The notes below the pieces were generated by a model, which was not told where the DNA came from, did not search any database, and saw nothing but the letters and a program-made list of their open reading frames with translations. A stretch of DNA of 64,000 nt from Terriglobus roseus DSM 18391 (GTDB lineage: Bacteria > Acidobacteriota > Terriglobia > Terriglobales > Acidobacteriaceae), in NCBI RefSeq assembly GCF_000265425.1, contig NC_018014.1:2418001-2482000 (forward strand), written 5' to 3'. The position numbers and the translations under genes were made by a program. How positions within the stretch are numbered: the first letter of the stretch is position 1; each line of letters begins with the position of its first letter. Shown here in pieces: positions 18,980 through 27,759 of this stretch.

Positions 18980-19717
18980 TCAGGCCTCTTCCATGCGAGC
19001 CACCGGCATGGATGGAGAGAAGAGGTAACCGGTGCTCCGTATCGCGATGAGTCCGCCCGTGAACAGTGGAAAGACTTCAAGCTTCTTACGCAGACGCGAG
19101 ACGTGCATATCAACACTTCTGTCGTACGCGCGATGCGGCCTTTCCAGCGCTTCGATGCAAAGAACCTCTCGGTTAAGCACTTCGCCCGGATGAGATAGAA
19201 AGATGCGCAGGAGGAGGTATTCCACGTCCGTAAGATCGATTGAGCGGCCATGGAACGTTATCTGACGGTGCAACGGATCGATGGCAAACCCCGGAGTTGC
19301 CTCTGCAGCAGGCATATCAGCGCGAGGCACGACATGCGCGCGACGAACCACAGCGCGCATGCGAGCGAGTAACTCTCGTGGGTTGAACGGCTTCGGAAGA
19401 TAGTCGTCCGCTCCCATTTCGAGGCCGACAATCCGGTCGATCTCTTCGCCTCTTGCGGTAAGCAGAAGGACATGGGGGTTCATCTCGCGTTGGAGACGAC
19501 GCAAAACCTCAAAGCCATCGAAATCCGGCAACATCACATCAAGGACGACTAGTTCCGCACGGACTCTACGTGCGGCCTCCATGCCCGATGCTCCGGTGTG
19601 TGCAGCAGTGACGTCCCAGCCGTGACGAGTCAAGTAGTCCCGCAGCATCGAGCAGAGTTTCACGTCATCATCGATGACCAGCACGCGGTCCTTCTGGATG
19701 GTCTGCGCTTCTGTCAT
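18980..19717 (-). CDS. CpxR-like OmpR-family response regulator
   Basis: 245 residues. The receiver domain has the acidic pair DDD, phospho-acceptor Asp in VVLDVMLPDFDGF, Thr in LLTARGEE and Lys in KPFNPREL. The C-terminal winged helix has the OmpR pattern IDLTDVEYLLLRIFL...YDRSVDMHVSRLRKKL. It is first in the operon with the kinase at 17569. The divergent promoter region to the efflux operon contains a 10-bp-phased GTGAC/GTTAC array (19773-19812), so this protein is the best candidate to bind it and control mdtABC-like efflux and perhaps itself. That link is inferred. Confidence 0.92.
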   Translation of the reverse strand: MTEAQTIQKDRVLVIDDDVKLCSMLRDYLTRHGWDVTAAHTGASGMEAARRVRAELVVLDVMLPDFDGFEVLRRLQREMNPHVLLLTARGEEIDRIVGLEMGADDYLPKPFNPRELLARMRAVVRRAHVVPRADMPAAEATPGFAIDPLHRQITFHGRSIDLTDVEYLLLRIFLSHPGEVLNREVLCIEALERPHRAYDRSVDMHVSRLRKKLEVFPLFTGGLIAIRSTGYLFSPSMPVARMEEA

Positions 19718-19772
19718 GTGTATCCAGCCTCTTCCCTAGTCTGCGCCCAAACCCTTTCCAGACGGATGTTCC

Positions 19773-19812
19773 GTGACACTTCGTTACACTTTGTGACCCA
19801 TCATTACCACGG
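19773..19812 (+). promoter_or_regulatory. phased direct-repeat array before the RND efflux operon (array A)
   Basis: Four units begin exactly 10 bp apart: GTGACACTTC at 19773, GTTACACTTT at 19783, GTGACCCATC at 19793 and the weaker ATTACCACGG at 19803. The array ends 38 nt before the efflux adaptor ATG and lies 55 nt from the regulator start on the other strand. Tandem 10-bp direct repeats are the binding geometry of OmpR/CpxR-type regulators. Three more arrays with the same GTGAC-GTTAC-GTGAC order occur in the window. Confidence 0.75.
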
Positions 19813-19850
19813 TTCAACTTTGGCCGATCACTCTTGGATAAGAGGTAACC

Positions 19851-21167
19851 ATGCTCCCTTCCGAGAGGCCGATGCAAGAAGCCACATCCGCCGCCCCTGA
19901 CGAATCCGCCCCCCAGCAGACGCCGCATGAACGCCGGTGGCTCGCCTGGGTACTCGTTGTCCTGGTCTGCGGCATCATCACGATCCCTCTGCTTCTGCCT
20001 ACGATGCCACCCGGCGGGATGCCTCCGGGTGGTATGCCACCGGCCGGTCCTGGAGGCGCCGCGCCCAGGGGGGCCGGCGATAAGGGCAAGAAGGCTTCAG
20101 GATCCCCGAGCAGCGTCATGGCAGCCACGGACAACAGCACCCCGGTCACGACGGCCAAGGTGCAAACGGGCCACATGGATATCTTCCTGGATGCCCTCGG
20201 TACCGTGACCCCGTTGGCTACGGTAAATGTGTACAGCCAGGTCAGCGGACGCGTCCTGGCGGTGAACTACCGCGAGGGCCAGATGGTTCACAAGGGACAG
20301 GTGCTGGTAGAGATCGATCCGCGCCCGACCGAGGCACAGGCGCAGCAGGCACGGGGTAGCCTGGCGCGAGATCGGGCGCTCCTGGACCAGGCCCGCGTCA
20401 ACCTGCAGCGCTACCAGGAAGCATTGAAGGATCACGCAATCGCCGAGCAGACCGTATTCGATCAGTCCGCGACCGTGAATCAGTACGAGGGTACGGTCGC
20501 CAATGACGAAGGACAGGTGAAGTACTACGAGGTTCAGCTCAGCTATTGCCATATCATCGCGCCGATCTCCGGCAAGATTGGTCTGCGGCTGGTTGACTCC
20601 GGCAATACCATCTTTTCGGGCAGTTCAACCACCATTGCGACGATCACGCAGCTGAACCCAATCACCGTTGTGTTCTCCGTTGCGGAAGATCATCTCCCCA
20701 AGATCCAGCAGAAGACCGGGCCGAATCATGGAGCCTTGACGGTTGCCCTTTACGACCGTTCCCAGACCAGCCAACTAACCACTGGAAAGCTGCTTACCCT
20801 CGACAACCAGGTGGATACAAGCACCGGAACCGTGCGGCTGCGTGCCCAGTTCGACAACGCTGCAGCAGCGCTCTATCCCAACCAATTCGTGAATGCACGG
20901 CTTCAGGTGGATACGCTGCAGAACGCCAAGCTGATCCCCACTGGCGCCGTGCAATACAACGGCCAACAAGCATTTGTGTACGTCGTGAAACAGGACTCCA
21001 CGGTGGCGCTGCGTAATATCACCGTCCTGAATACTGAAGGAAACCAGAGTGCGATCGACGGCCTGAACCCCGGCGATACGGTCATCACTAGTAACTTCGA
21101 CCGTCTGACGGATGGCGCAAAGGTGGCAGTGGGTTCCAGCCAGTCGGCCATGATGGGGCCTGCGTAA
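19851..21167 (+). CDS. mdtA: RND efflux periplasmic adaptor (MdtA-like)
   Basis: 438 residues with AGAGG 5 nt before the ATG. One N-terminal TM helix (WLAWVLVVLVCGIITIPLLL) anchors it. A Met/Pro/Gly linker (MPPGG repeated) follows, then the membrane-fusion fold: lipoyl half VNVYSQVSGRVLAVNYREGQMVHKGQ, a helical hairpin (QAQQARGSLARDRALL), and the second lipoyl half and beta-barrel APISGKIGLRLVDSGN. It links the inner-membrane pump to the outer-membrane factor. The stop overlaps the next start (TAATGA). The symbol reflects family and gene order, not proven substrates. Confidence 0.9.
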   Translation: MLPSERPMQEATSAAPDESAPQQTPHERRWLAWVLVVLVCGIITIPLLLPTMPPGGMPPGGMPPAGPGGAAPRGAGDKGKKASGSPSSVMAATDNSTPVTTAKVQTGHMDIFLDALGTVTPLATVNVYSQVSGRVLAVNYREGQMVHKGQVLVEIDPRPTEAQAQQARGSLARDRALLDQARVNLQRYQEALKDHAIAEQTVFDQSATVNQYEGTVANDEGQVKYYEVQLSYCHIIAPISGKIGLRLVDSGNTIFSGSSTTIATITQLNPITVVFSVAEDHLPKIQQKTGPNHGALTVALYDRSQTSQLTTGKLLTLDNQVDTSTGTVRLRAQFDNAAAALYPNQFVNARLQVDTLQNAKLIPTGAVQYNGQQAFVYVVKQDSTVALRNITVLNTEGNQSAIDGLNPGDTVITSNFDRLTDGAKVAVGSSQSAMMGPA

Positions 21168-24100
21168 TGAATATTTCGCGGCCCTTCATCACGCGGCCGG
21201 TTGCGACGATCCTGCTGATGGTGGCGATCCTGCTCGTCGGCATTGTCGCTTACAGGGACCTGCCAATCTCTGCACTACCTGAGGTCAACTACCCGACCAT
21301 TCAGGTGCAGACGCTGTATCCCGGCGCCAGTCCCGAGGTGATGAGTTCCACAGTCACCGGTCCGTTGGAGAAGCAGTTCGGCCAGATGCAGGGCCTGTCG
21401 CAGATGACCTCCACCTCTTCCGGAGGTGCGTCGGTCATTGTGTTGCAGTTTGATTTGACCGAAGACATCGACGTCGCTGAACAGGAAGTCCAGGCTGCGA
21501 TCAATGCCTCAAACTCCTACCTGCCCGCCGACCTTCCTATCCCACCGACTTACAGTAAGACAAACCCCGCAGATGCGCCTGTGTTGACGCTTGCTCTGAC
21601 ATCGAAGGTGATGCCATTGAGTGAAGTCCAGGACCTTGCGGACACACGTTTGGCACCGAAGATCTCTCAGCTCACCGGTGTGGGTCTCGTCACGATCCAG
21701 GGCGGGCAGAAGCCTGCGGTACGCATCCAGGCAAATCCAACGGCGCTTGCCTCTTATGGTTTGACTCTTGAAGATGTCCGGACAGCGATTACCGGCACCA
21801 GCGTCAACACGGCCAAAGGCACGCTGAACGGACCGCAGCAGGCGTACACCATCGACGCGAACGATCAGCTCACTTCGGCCGAGCAGTACAAGCAAGTGGT
21901 CGTGGCCTATCGCAATGGATCGGCTGTCATGCTGCCGGAGGTCGCGAAGATCACCAATGGCGTTGAGAACAACAAACTGGCTGCCTGGATGAACACCACG
22001 CCAGCGATTATCCTCAGCATCCAGCGGCAATCTGATGCCAACACGATCAAGGTAGTCGACTCGATCAAGGCACTGCTGCCGCAGTTGCAGGCAAGCCTGC
22101 CGGCTTCCATTGAAGTGCATATACTGACCGACCGAACCATAACGGTCCGCGCTTCGGTAGAAGACGTTGAGTTCGAGCTGCTGCTGACGATCGGGCTGGT
22201 GATCGCGGTGATTTACGTCTTCCTGCGATCATGGCGAGCCACCGTGATTCCTGCGGTTGCTGTTCCGCTCTCGTTGGTCGGTACGTTCGCCGCGATGTAT
22301 GCGCTGGGCTACAGCCTGAACAATCTAACGTTGATGGCGCTCACGATTTCGACCGGCTTCGTCGTCGATGATGCGATCGTGATGATCGAGAACATCAGCC
22401 GCTACCTGGAAGAGGGACTGGATCCTCTTGAGGCATCCCTCAAAGGCGCTGAAGAGATCGGCTTCACCATCCTGTCGCTCACGGTTTCACTGATCGCTGT
22501 GCTGATTCCGCTGCTGTTCATGGGAGACATCACTGGCCGGCTCTTCCGGGAGTTTGCCGTGACGCTGGCGGTGACAATCATCATCTCCGCGGTGGTCTCC
22601 CTCACCTTGACACCGATGATGGCGTCGCGGCTGTTGAAGCACACACCTCCTGAAGACGAGACGCGCTTTTACAAATGGTCAGAGCACCAGTTCGAACGCA
22701 TCATCGGCTTCTACGGGCGGACACTTCAGTGGGTGCTCGGTCGTCAGGCGGTGGTGCTGGTCATTGCGTTCAGCATGATCGTCTGCGCTGGTCTTCTGTA
22801 CTACTTCATCCCCAAGGGCTTCTTCCCGACGCAGGATACCGGCATCATCCAAGCCATCACCCAGGCACCGGAGGCCACGAGCTTCGACGCGATGAGCAAA
22901 CGGGAACAAACGGTGGCCCGAGAGATTCTGGAAGACCCCGCCGTGGAATCCATCGCATCGTTCATCGGCGTGGATGCCAGCAACACCACGCCAAATACGG
23001 GACGCATGCAGATCAATCTGAAGGCACTGTCCACGCGTGGTGTCTCAGCGACGGAGGTTATCCAGCGACTGCGTCCCAAGCTGAACCGCATCACCGGCAT
23101 CACAACCTACCTGCAGCCAGTCCAGGATCTTACCGTTGAGGATCGTGTCAGTCGTACGCAATACCAGTACACGATCGAAGACTCCGACAGCGCAGAGCTG
23201 AAGGCGTGGTCGTCGAAGCTGGTCGCCAGGCTTCGTACCCTGCCTCAACTAGAAGACGTGACCACGGACGAGTTGCCGAACGGCAATGCAGTCACGGTCG
23301 ATGTGGACCGCGTCACGGCATCCCGTCTAGGCATCAACCCTCAGAGCCTGGACAACACGCTTTACGATGCCTTCGGCCAGCGCCAGATCTCAACGCTGTA
23401 TAGCCAGACGAACCAGTACCACGTGATCCTCGAAGCTGATTCGAAGTTTCAGAGCAGCGTGGAGCGGCTTGGCGATATTTACATGCAGGGCACGGGAACT
23501 GCGAGTAACTCCAGCAGCGGTGGAGGATCGGGGGGCTACGGCCAGACTGGCACGTCGTCTTCCTCCTCGACCAACTCGCAATTGACTGCGAGCAGTACAA
23601 GCGGTGTAAGCGCCACGACATCCAGCAGCTCGACGCTGGCTACGACTACAGCCAACAGCCAACTCAATACCTCGGCGCAAAACGGGGCAATCTCAGGATC
23701 GACCACCGGCAGTACAGTGCTCCAGACATCGTCGACCACCGGCAGCACGTCTGCACTTAGCACATCCTCTTCCAGTGGTGGGTCGTCGTCGGCGCAGAGC
23801 AGTACCGGGTCAGCCGCTGGTGGTGGTGGCGGCAGTGCAAGCAGCAGCAATTCGAGCGCTCGTTATCCCGTCCCGCTCGCGGCATTCACCACGATCAAGA
23901 AGTCCCTTACACCGCTGACCATCAATCGTCAGTCGCAGTTTCCGGTCATCACGATCTCGTTCAATCTTGCGCCGGGTGTGCACTTGAGCCAGGCGGTGAA
24001 TGCCGTGACGAAAGCGACCGCTGCACTCAAGATGCCAACGAATGTACAGACGAAGTTCCAGGGTACAGCAGCCAGTTATGAGACATCGTTGAACAACGAA

Positions 24101-24652
24101 GGTCTGCTGGTGCTTGCAGCGCTACTCACCGTCTACATCGTCCTCGGTGTTTTGTACGAGAGCTTCATTCACCCACTCACTATTCTCTCCACACTGCCGT
24201 CAGCAGGCGTAGGCGCGTTGCTGGCGCTCATGCTCTGCCGCATGGACTTGGGCATCGTTGGCATCATCGGCATTGTGCTGCTGATTGGCATCGTGAAGAA
24301 GAACGGCATCATGATGGTCGACTTCGCTCTCAACGCAGAACGCGTCGAAGGCAAGCCGCCCGAAGAAGCGATCTATAACGCGAGCTTGCTTCGCTTCCGT
24401 CCGATCATGATGACGACCCTTGCTGCCCTCTTCGGTGGATTACCGCTCGCACTTGGTCGCGGTATCGGGGCTGAGCTGCGCAGGCCTCTTGGCGTAGCGA
24501 TGGTGGGCGGCTTGCTATTGAGCCAGGTACTGACGCTGTACACGACGCCGGTGATCTACCTCTGGTTCGATCGCATCAGCCAGAAGTTGCAGCGGAGAAA
24601 GAACGATAAGCCGATTGGTCAACAGAACCTGCCACTAGGGGGTCAGGCATGA
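21167..24652 (+). CDS. mdtB: RND efflux permease (MdtB-like) with a large Ser/Thr/Gly-rich insertion
   Basis: 1161 residues, about 120 more than the family norm. It has the RND layout: TM1, a large periplasmic loop, TM2-6 with TM4 proton-relay signature STGFVVDDAIVMIENISR, then the second half with TM10 GIVLLIGIVKKNGIMMVDFAL. The excess is a low-complexity stretch at about residues 775-898, almost only Ser, Thr, Gly, Ala and Asn, between LGDIYMQG and the conserved PVPLAAFTTIKKSLTPL. In AcrB that position lies in the funnel domain near the outer-membrane-factor docking site. It should form a heteromeric pump with the next gene, which overlaps it by 4 nt. Confidence 0.92.
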   Translation: MNISRPFITRPVATILLMVAILLVGIVAYRDLPISALPEVNYPTIQVQTLYPGASPEVMSSTVTGPLEKQFGQMQGLSQMTSTSSGGASVIVLQFDLTEDIDVAEQEVQAAINASNSYLPADLPIPPTYSKTNPADAPVLTLALTSKVMPLSEVQDLADTRLAPKISQLTGVGLVTIQGGQKPAVRIQANPTALASYGLTLEDVRTAITGTSVNTAKGTLNGPQQAYTIDANDQLTSAEQYKQVVVAYRNGSAVMLPEVAKITNGVENNKLAAWMNTTPAIILSIQRQSDANTIKVVDSIKALLPQLQASLPASIEVHILTDRTITVRASVEDVEFELLLTIGLVIAVIYVFLRSWRATVIPAVAVPLSLVGTFAAMYALGYSLNNLTLMALTISTGFVVDDAIVMIENISRYLEEGLDPLEASLKGAEEIGFTILSLTVSLIAVLIPLLFMGDITGRLFREFAVTLAVTIIISAVVSLTLTPMMASRLLKHTPPEDETRFYKWSEHQFERIIGFYGRTLQWVLGRQAVVLVIAFSMIVCAGLLYYFIPKGFFPTQDTGIIQAITQAPEATSFDAMSKREQTVAREILEDPAVESIASFIGVDASNTTPNTGRMQINLKALSTRGVSATEVIQRLRPKLNRITGITTYLQPVQDLTVEDRVSRTQYQYTIEDSDSAELKAWSSKLVARLRTLPQLEDVTTDELPNGNAVTVDVDRVTASRLGINPQSLDNTLYDAFGQRQISTLYSQTNQYHVILEADSKFQSSVERLGDIYMQGTGTASNSSSGGGSGGYGQTGTSSSSSTNSQLTASSTSGVSATTSSSSTLATTTANSQLNTSAQNGAISGSTTGSTVLQTSSTTGSTSALSTSSSSGGSSSAQSSTGSAAGGGGGSASSSNSSARYPVPLAAFTTIKKSLTPLTINRQSQFPVITISFNLAPGVHLSQAVNAVTKATAALKMPTNVQTKFQGTAASYETSLNNEGLLVLAALLTVYIVLGVLYESFIHPLTILSTLPSAGVGALLALMLCRMDLGIVGIIGIVLLIGIVKKNGIMMVDFALNAERVEGKPPEEAIYNASLLRFRPIMMTTLAALFGGLPLALGRGIGAELRRPLGVAMVGGLLLSQVLTLYTTPVIYLWFDRISQKLQRRKNDKPIGQQNLPLGGQA

Positions 24653-27600
24653 ACATATCTGCCCCTGCGATTCGCAGACCCATCGCTACAATTCTGTTGA
24701 CGGCTGCGCTGGGCCTGGCTGGAACTCTAGCCTTCAACGTCCTTCCAGTTTCCCCGTTGCCACAGATCGATTCCCCGACCATCAGTGTCAGCGCGCAGCT
24801 ACCGGGCGCCAGCCCCGATGTGATGGCAGCGGCCGTGGCGACACCACTCGAGCGTCAGTTTGGTCATATCGCCGGTGTCACGGAGATGACCTCGCAGAGC
24901 TCGACTGGATCAAGTTCGATCTCGCTGCAGTTTGATCTGAGTAAGAACGTCAACGCCGCGGCACGTGAAGTACAGGCGGCGATCAGTGCGGCCCGGACCT
25001 ATCTCCCAACGAACCTGCCTTCCAATCCTGTGTACCGCAAGGTGAACTCCGCGGACGCACCCATCGCCATTCTTGGGATTGAGTCCGACACGTATGCCGT
25101 AGGCGCGCTCTACGATTCCGCATCTACCATCCTGCAGCAGAAGATTGCGCAGATTAAGGGTGTTGGTCAGATCACCATCGGCGGTTCCACACTGCCCGCC
25201 GTACGTGTTGAAATCAATCCCCTGCAGCTTGAGCACTATGGCTTGAGCCTGGCGGATGTTGCCACCTTCCTGAAGAACCAGAACGCTCACACGCCGACCG
25301 GTGCTCTGTCAGACGGGCAGACCATGAGCTACATCACGGTGAACGATCAGCTCTCAAAAGCAGAGGACTATCGCAAGCTGGTGGTGAGTACGCGCAATGG
25401 AGCTGCCGTCCGATTGGAGGACATCGCAGAGGTCGTAGATTCGACCGAGAATCTACACTCCAGCGGCTATGTGAATGGACGCAAGTCGGTTGACCTCATC
25501 ATCTTCAAACAGCCCGGTGCCAACATCATCGAGACAGTGGATCGCATCAACGCACAGCTCCCTGCCCTGCGTTCGGCGATCCCGGCCGGGCAGTCGATTA
25601 CCAAAATCATGGATGCGACCACCACGATCCGTGCTTCGCTGCGTGATACAGAACTGACACTGCTCCTTTCGATCCTGCTCGTCATCCTGGTGGTCTTCGT
25701 GTTCCTCCGCGACTGGAGAGCGACGATCATCCCCGGCATTGCCGTTCCCACTTCGTTGATCGGAACCTTCGGTGCGATGTACCTGCTGCACTATTCACTC
25801 GACAACCTCAGCCTGATGGCGCTCACCATCTCGACGGGATTCGTCATCGACGATGCCATCGTCGTCATGGAAAACATCACGCGTTACGTTGAGGAGGGCG
25901 TGCCGCCACTCGAAGCAGCATATAAAGGCGCAAAGGAGATTGGCTTCACGGTCATCTCCATCACGGCTTCCCTGCTGGCAGTGTTCATTCCAATCCTCAT
26001 GATGGGTGGCATCATCGGGCGACTCTTCCGTGAGTTCGCCGTGACGCTATCGATCGCCATCTTCATTTCGATGGTCCTGTCCCTGACGACGACGCCAATG
26101 CTTTGCTCGCTGCTGTTGAAGCCCCGCGAGAAGTCAGAGCACGGCCGCTTGTATCGGTTCGTGGAAAGCTGCTTCGACTGGCTGCGCGCCATGTATGAAC
26201 GCAGCCTTCGCTGGGTGATCCGCGACCACGCAGTGCTGGTCCTCGCGGTCTTCCTCTTCACCATCGGGTTGAATGTTGTGTACCTGATGCGTGTCTCAAA
26301 AGGCTTGTTTCCCCAGCAGGACACAGGCTTGTTGATGGGCGCTGTCATGGGTCCACAGGATGCGTCGTTCCAGATGATGGATGGCGCCACCAAGAAGTCC
26401 GTCGAGATCGTTCGCGCAGATCCTGCAGTCCAGAATGTCATTGGTTTTACGGGCGGCGGCATCAGCGGCACGTCGAACAACGCTTTCATGTTCGTTGTCC
26501 TCAAGCCACTGGACGAGCGCAAGCTGAGTGCGACTGCTGTCCTGAATCGTCTGCGTCCGAAACTGATGGTAGTCAAAGAGGCGCAGACCTTCCTGATGGC
26601 CGCGCAGGAGATCAACCTTGGCGCGCGACAATCGAACGCACAGTATCAATACACGCTGCAGGCAGACTCCACAAGCGACCTGAAGAAATACGTCCCCCTG
26701 CTCACACGCGAGATGAAGAAACTGTCCCTCGTTGCCGACGTCAACTCCGATCTACAGAGCGGTGGCCTGGAGGCCTACCTGACGTATGACCGTCGCACGG
26801 CAGCCCGCCTTGGGATCATGCCTTCGAATATCAACGACGCCCTGAACTACTCCTTTTCGCAGGCGCAGACGTCGACGATCTACAAGCCGCTCAATCAGTA
26901 CCATGTCATCCTCGAAGCCCAGCAGCAGTTCACGCAATCACCCGCGACTCTTCGCAATACGTATGTGCAAACCGCCAGCGGTTCCGTCCCCCTGAGTGCC
27001 ATCAGCACTTATAAAACGCTCACCGCCCCGCTGTCCGTGAACCATTCCGGTCTCTATCCGTCGTCGACCATCTCTTTCAACCTGGCAGGCGGGACATCGA
27101 TTGAAAAAGCAACCAGCGAGGTGCACGCGCTGGAAACACAGTTGCACATACCGAAGAGCGTGCATGGAGCTTTCTCCGGCACAGCCCAGCTCTATCAGGC
27201 TTCCATCGACTCTGAGCCGATTCTGATCGCCACCGCCATCTTCGCGGTATACATCGTCCTGGGTGTTCTCTATGAGAGCTTCATTCACCCCATCACCATC
27301 CTCACCACGCTCCCATCCGCATCGCTCGGTGCAGTCATCACGCTCGTGCTCTTCCATGCCGAACTGGACGTCATCTCCCTGATCGGGATCATCCTGCTCA
27401 TCGGCATTGTGAAGAAGAACGCCATCATGATGATCGACTTTGCGTTGCAGTTGGAACGCGAGCAAAACTTGCCGCCCGAAGACGCCATCTTCCAAGCCTG
27501 CATCCTGCGCTTTCGTCCCATCCTGATGACCACCGCGGCAGCATTCTTCGGAGCAGTTCCACTGGCCTTTGGCAGCGGAATCGGCTCGGAGTTTCGCCGG

Positions 27601-27759
27601 CCACTTGGCCTCACCATTCTCGGTGGTTTGCTTGTGAGCCAGGTCCTCACGCTCTACACCACGCCAGTCGTGTACCTGATGTTGGATCGCCTGCGCCATC
27701 GCTTTGGTCGCAAGCAATCGAACCATCCTCATGCGATCGCGGCCCAGGGGGCATTATGA
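24649..27759 (+). CDS. mdtC: RND efflux permease (MdtC-like)
   Basis: 1036 residues, the normal length, without the insertion seen in its neighbour. TM4 carries STGFVIDDAIVVMENITRYVEEG with the two Asp of the proton relay; TM10 carries LLIGIVKKNAIMMIDFALQLER. The periplasmic porter and funnel domains are complete. In the MdtB/MdtC pair one subunit mainly conducts protons and the other binds substrate; which role applies here cannot be read. Translational coupling (ATGA overlaps on both sides) supports a fixed stoichiometry within the operon. Confidence 0.92.
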   Translation: MNISAPAIRRPIATILLTAALGLAGTLAFNVLPVSPLPQIDSPTISVSAQLPGASPDVMAAAVATPLERQFGHIAGVTEMTSQSSTGSSSISLQFDLSKNVNAAAREVQAAISAARTYLPTNLPSNPVYRKVNSADAPIAILGIESDTYAVGALYDSASTILQQKIAQIKGVGQITIGGSTLPAVRVEINPLQLEHYGLSLADVATFLKNQNAHTPTGALSDGQTMSYITVNDQLSKAEDYRKLVVSTRNGAAVRLEDIAEVVDSTENLHSSGYVNGRKSVDLIIFKQPGANIIETVDRINAQLPALRSAIPAGQSITKIMDATTTIRASLRDTELTLLLSILLVILVVFVFLRDWRATIIPGIAVPTSLIGTFGAMYLLHYSLDNLSLMALTISTGFVIDDAIVVMENITRYVEEGVPPLEAAYKGAKEIGFTVISITASLLAVFIPILMMGGIIGRLFREFAVTLSIAIFISMVLSLTTTPMLCSLLLKPREKSEHGRLYRFVESCFDWLRAMYERSLRWVIRDHAVLVLAVFLFTIGLNVVYLMRVSKGLFPQQDTGLLMGAVMGPQDASFQMMDGATKKSVEIVRADPAVQNVIGFTGGGISGTSNNAFMFVVLKPLDERKLSATAVLNRLRPKLMVVKEAQTFLMAAQEINLGARQSNAQYQYTLQADSTSDLKKYVPLLTREMKKLSLVADVNSDLQSGGLEAYLTYDRRTAARLGIMPSNINDALNYSFSQAQTSTIYKPLNQYHVILEAQQQFTQSPATLRNTYVQTASGSVPLSAISTYKTLTAPLSVNHSGLYPSSTISFNLAGGTSIEKATSEVHALETQLHIPKSVHGAFSGTAQLYQASIDSEPILIATAIFAVYIVLGVLYESFIHPITILTTLPSASLGAVITLVLFHAELDVISLIGIILLIGIVKKNAIMMIDFALQLEREQNLPPEDAIFQACILRFRPILMTTAAAFFGAVPLAFGSGIGSEFRRPLGLTILGGLLVSQVLTLYTTPVVYLMLDRLRHRFGRKQSNHPHAIAAQGAL

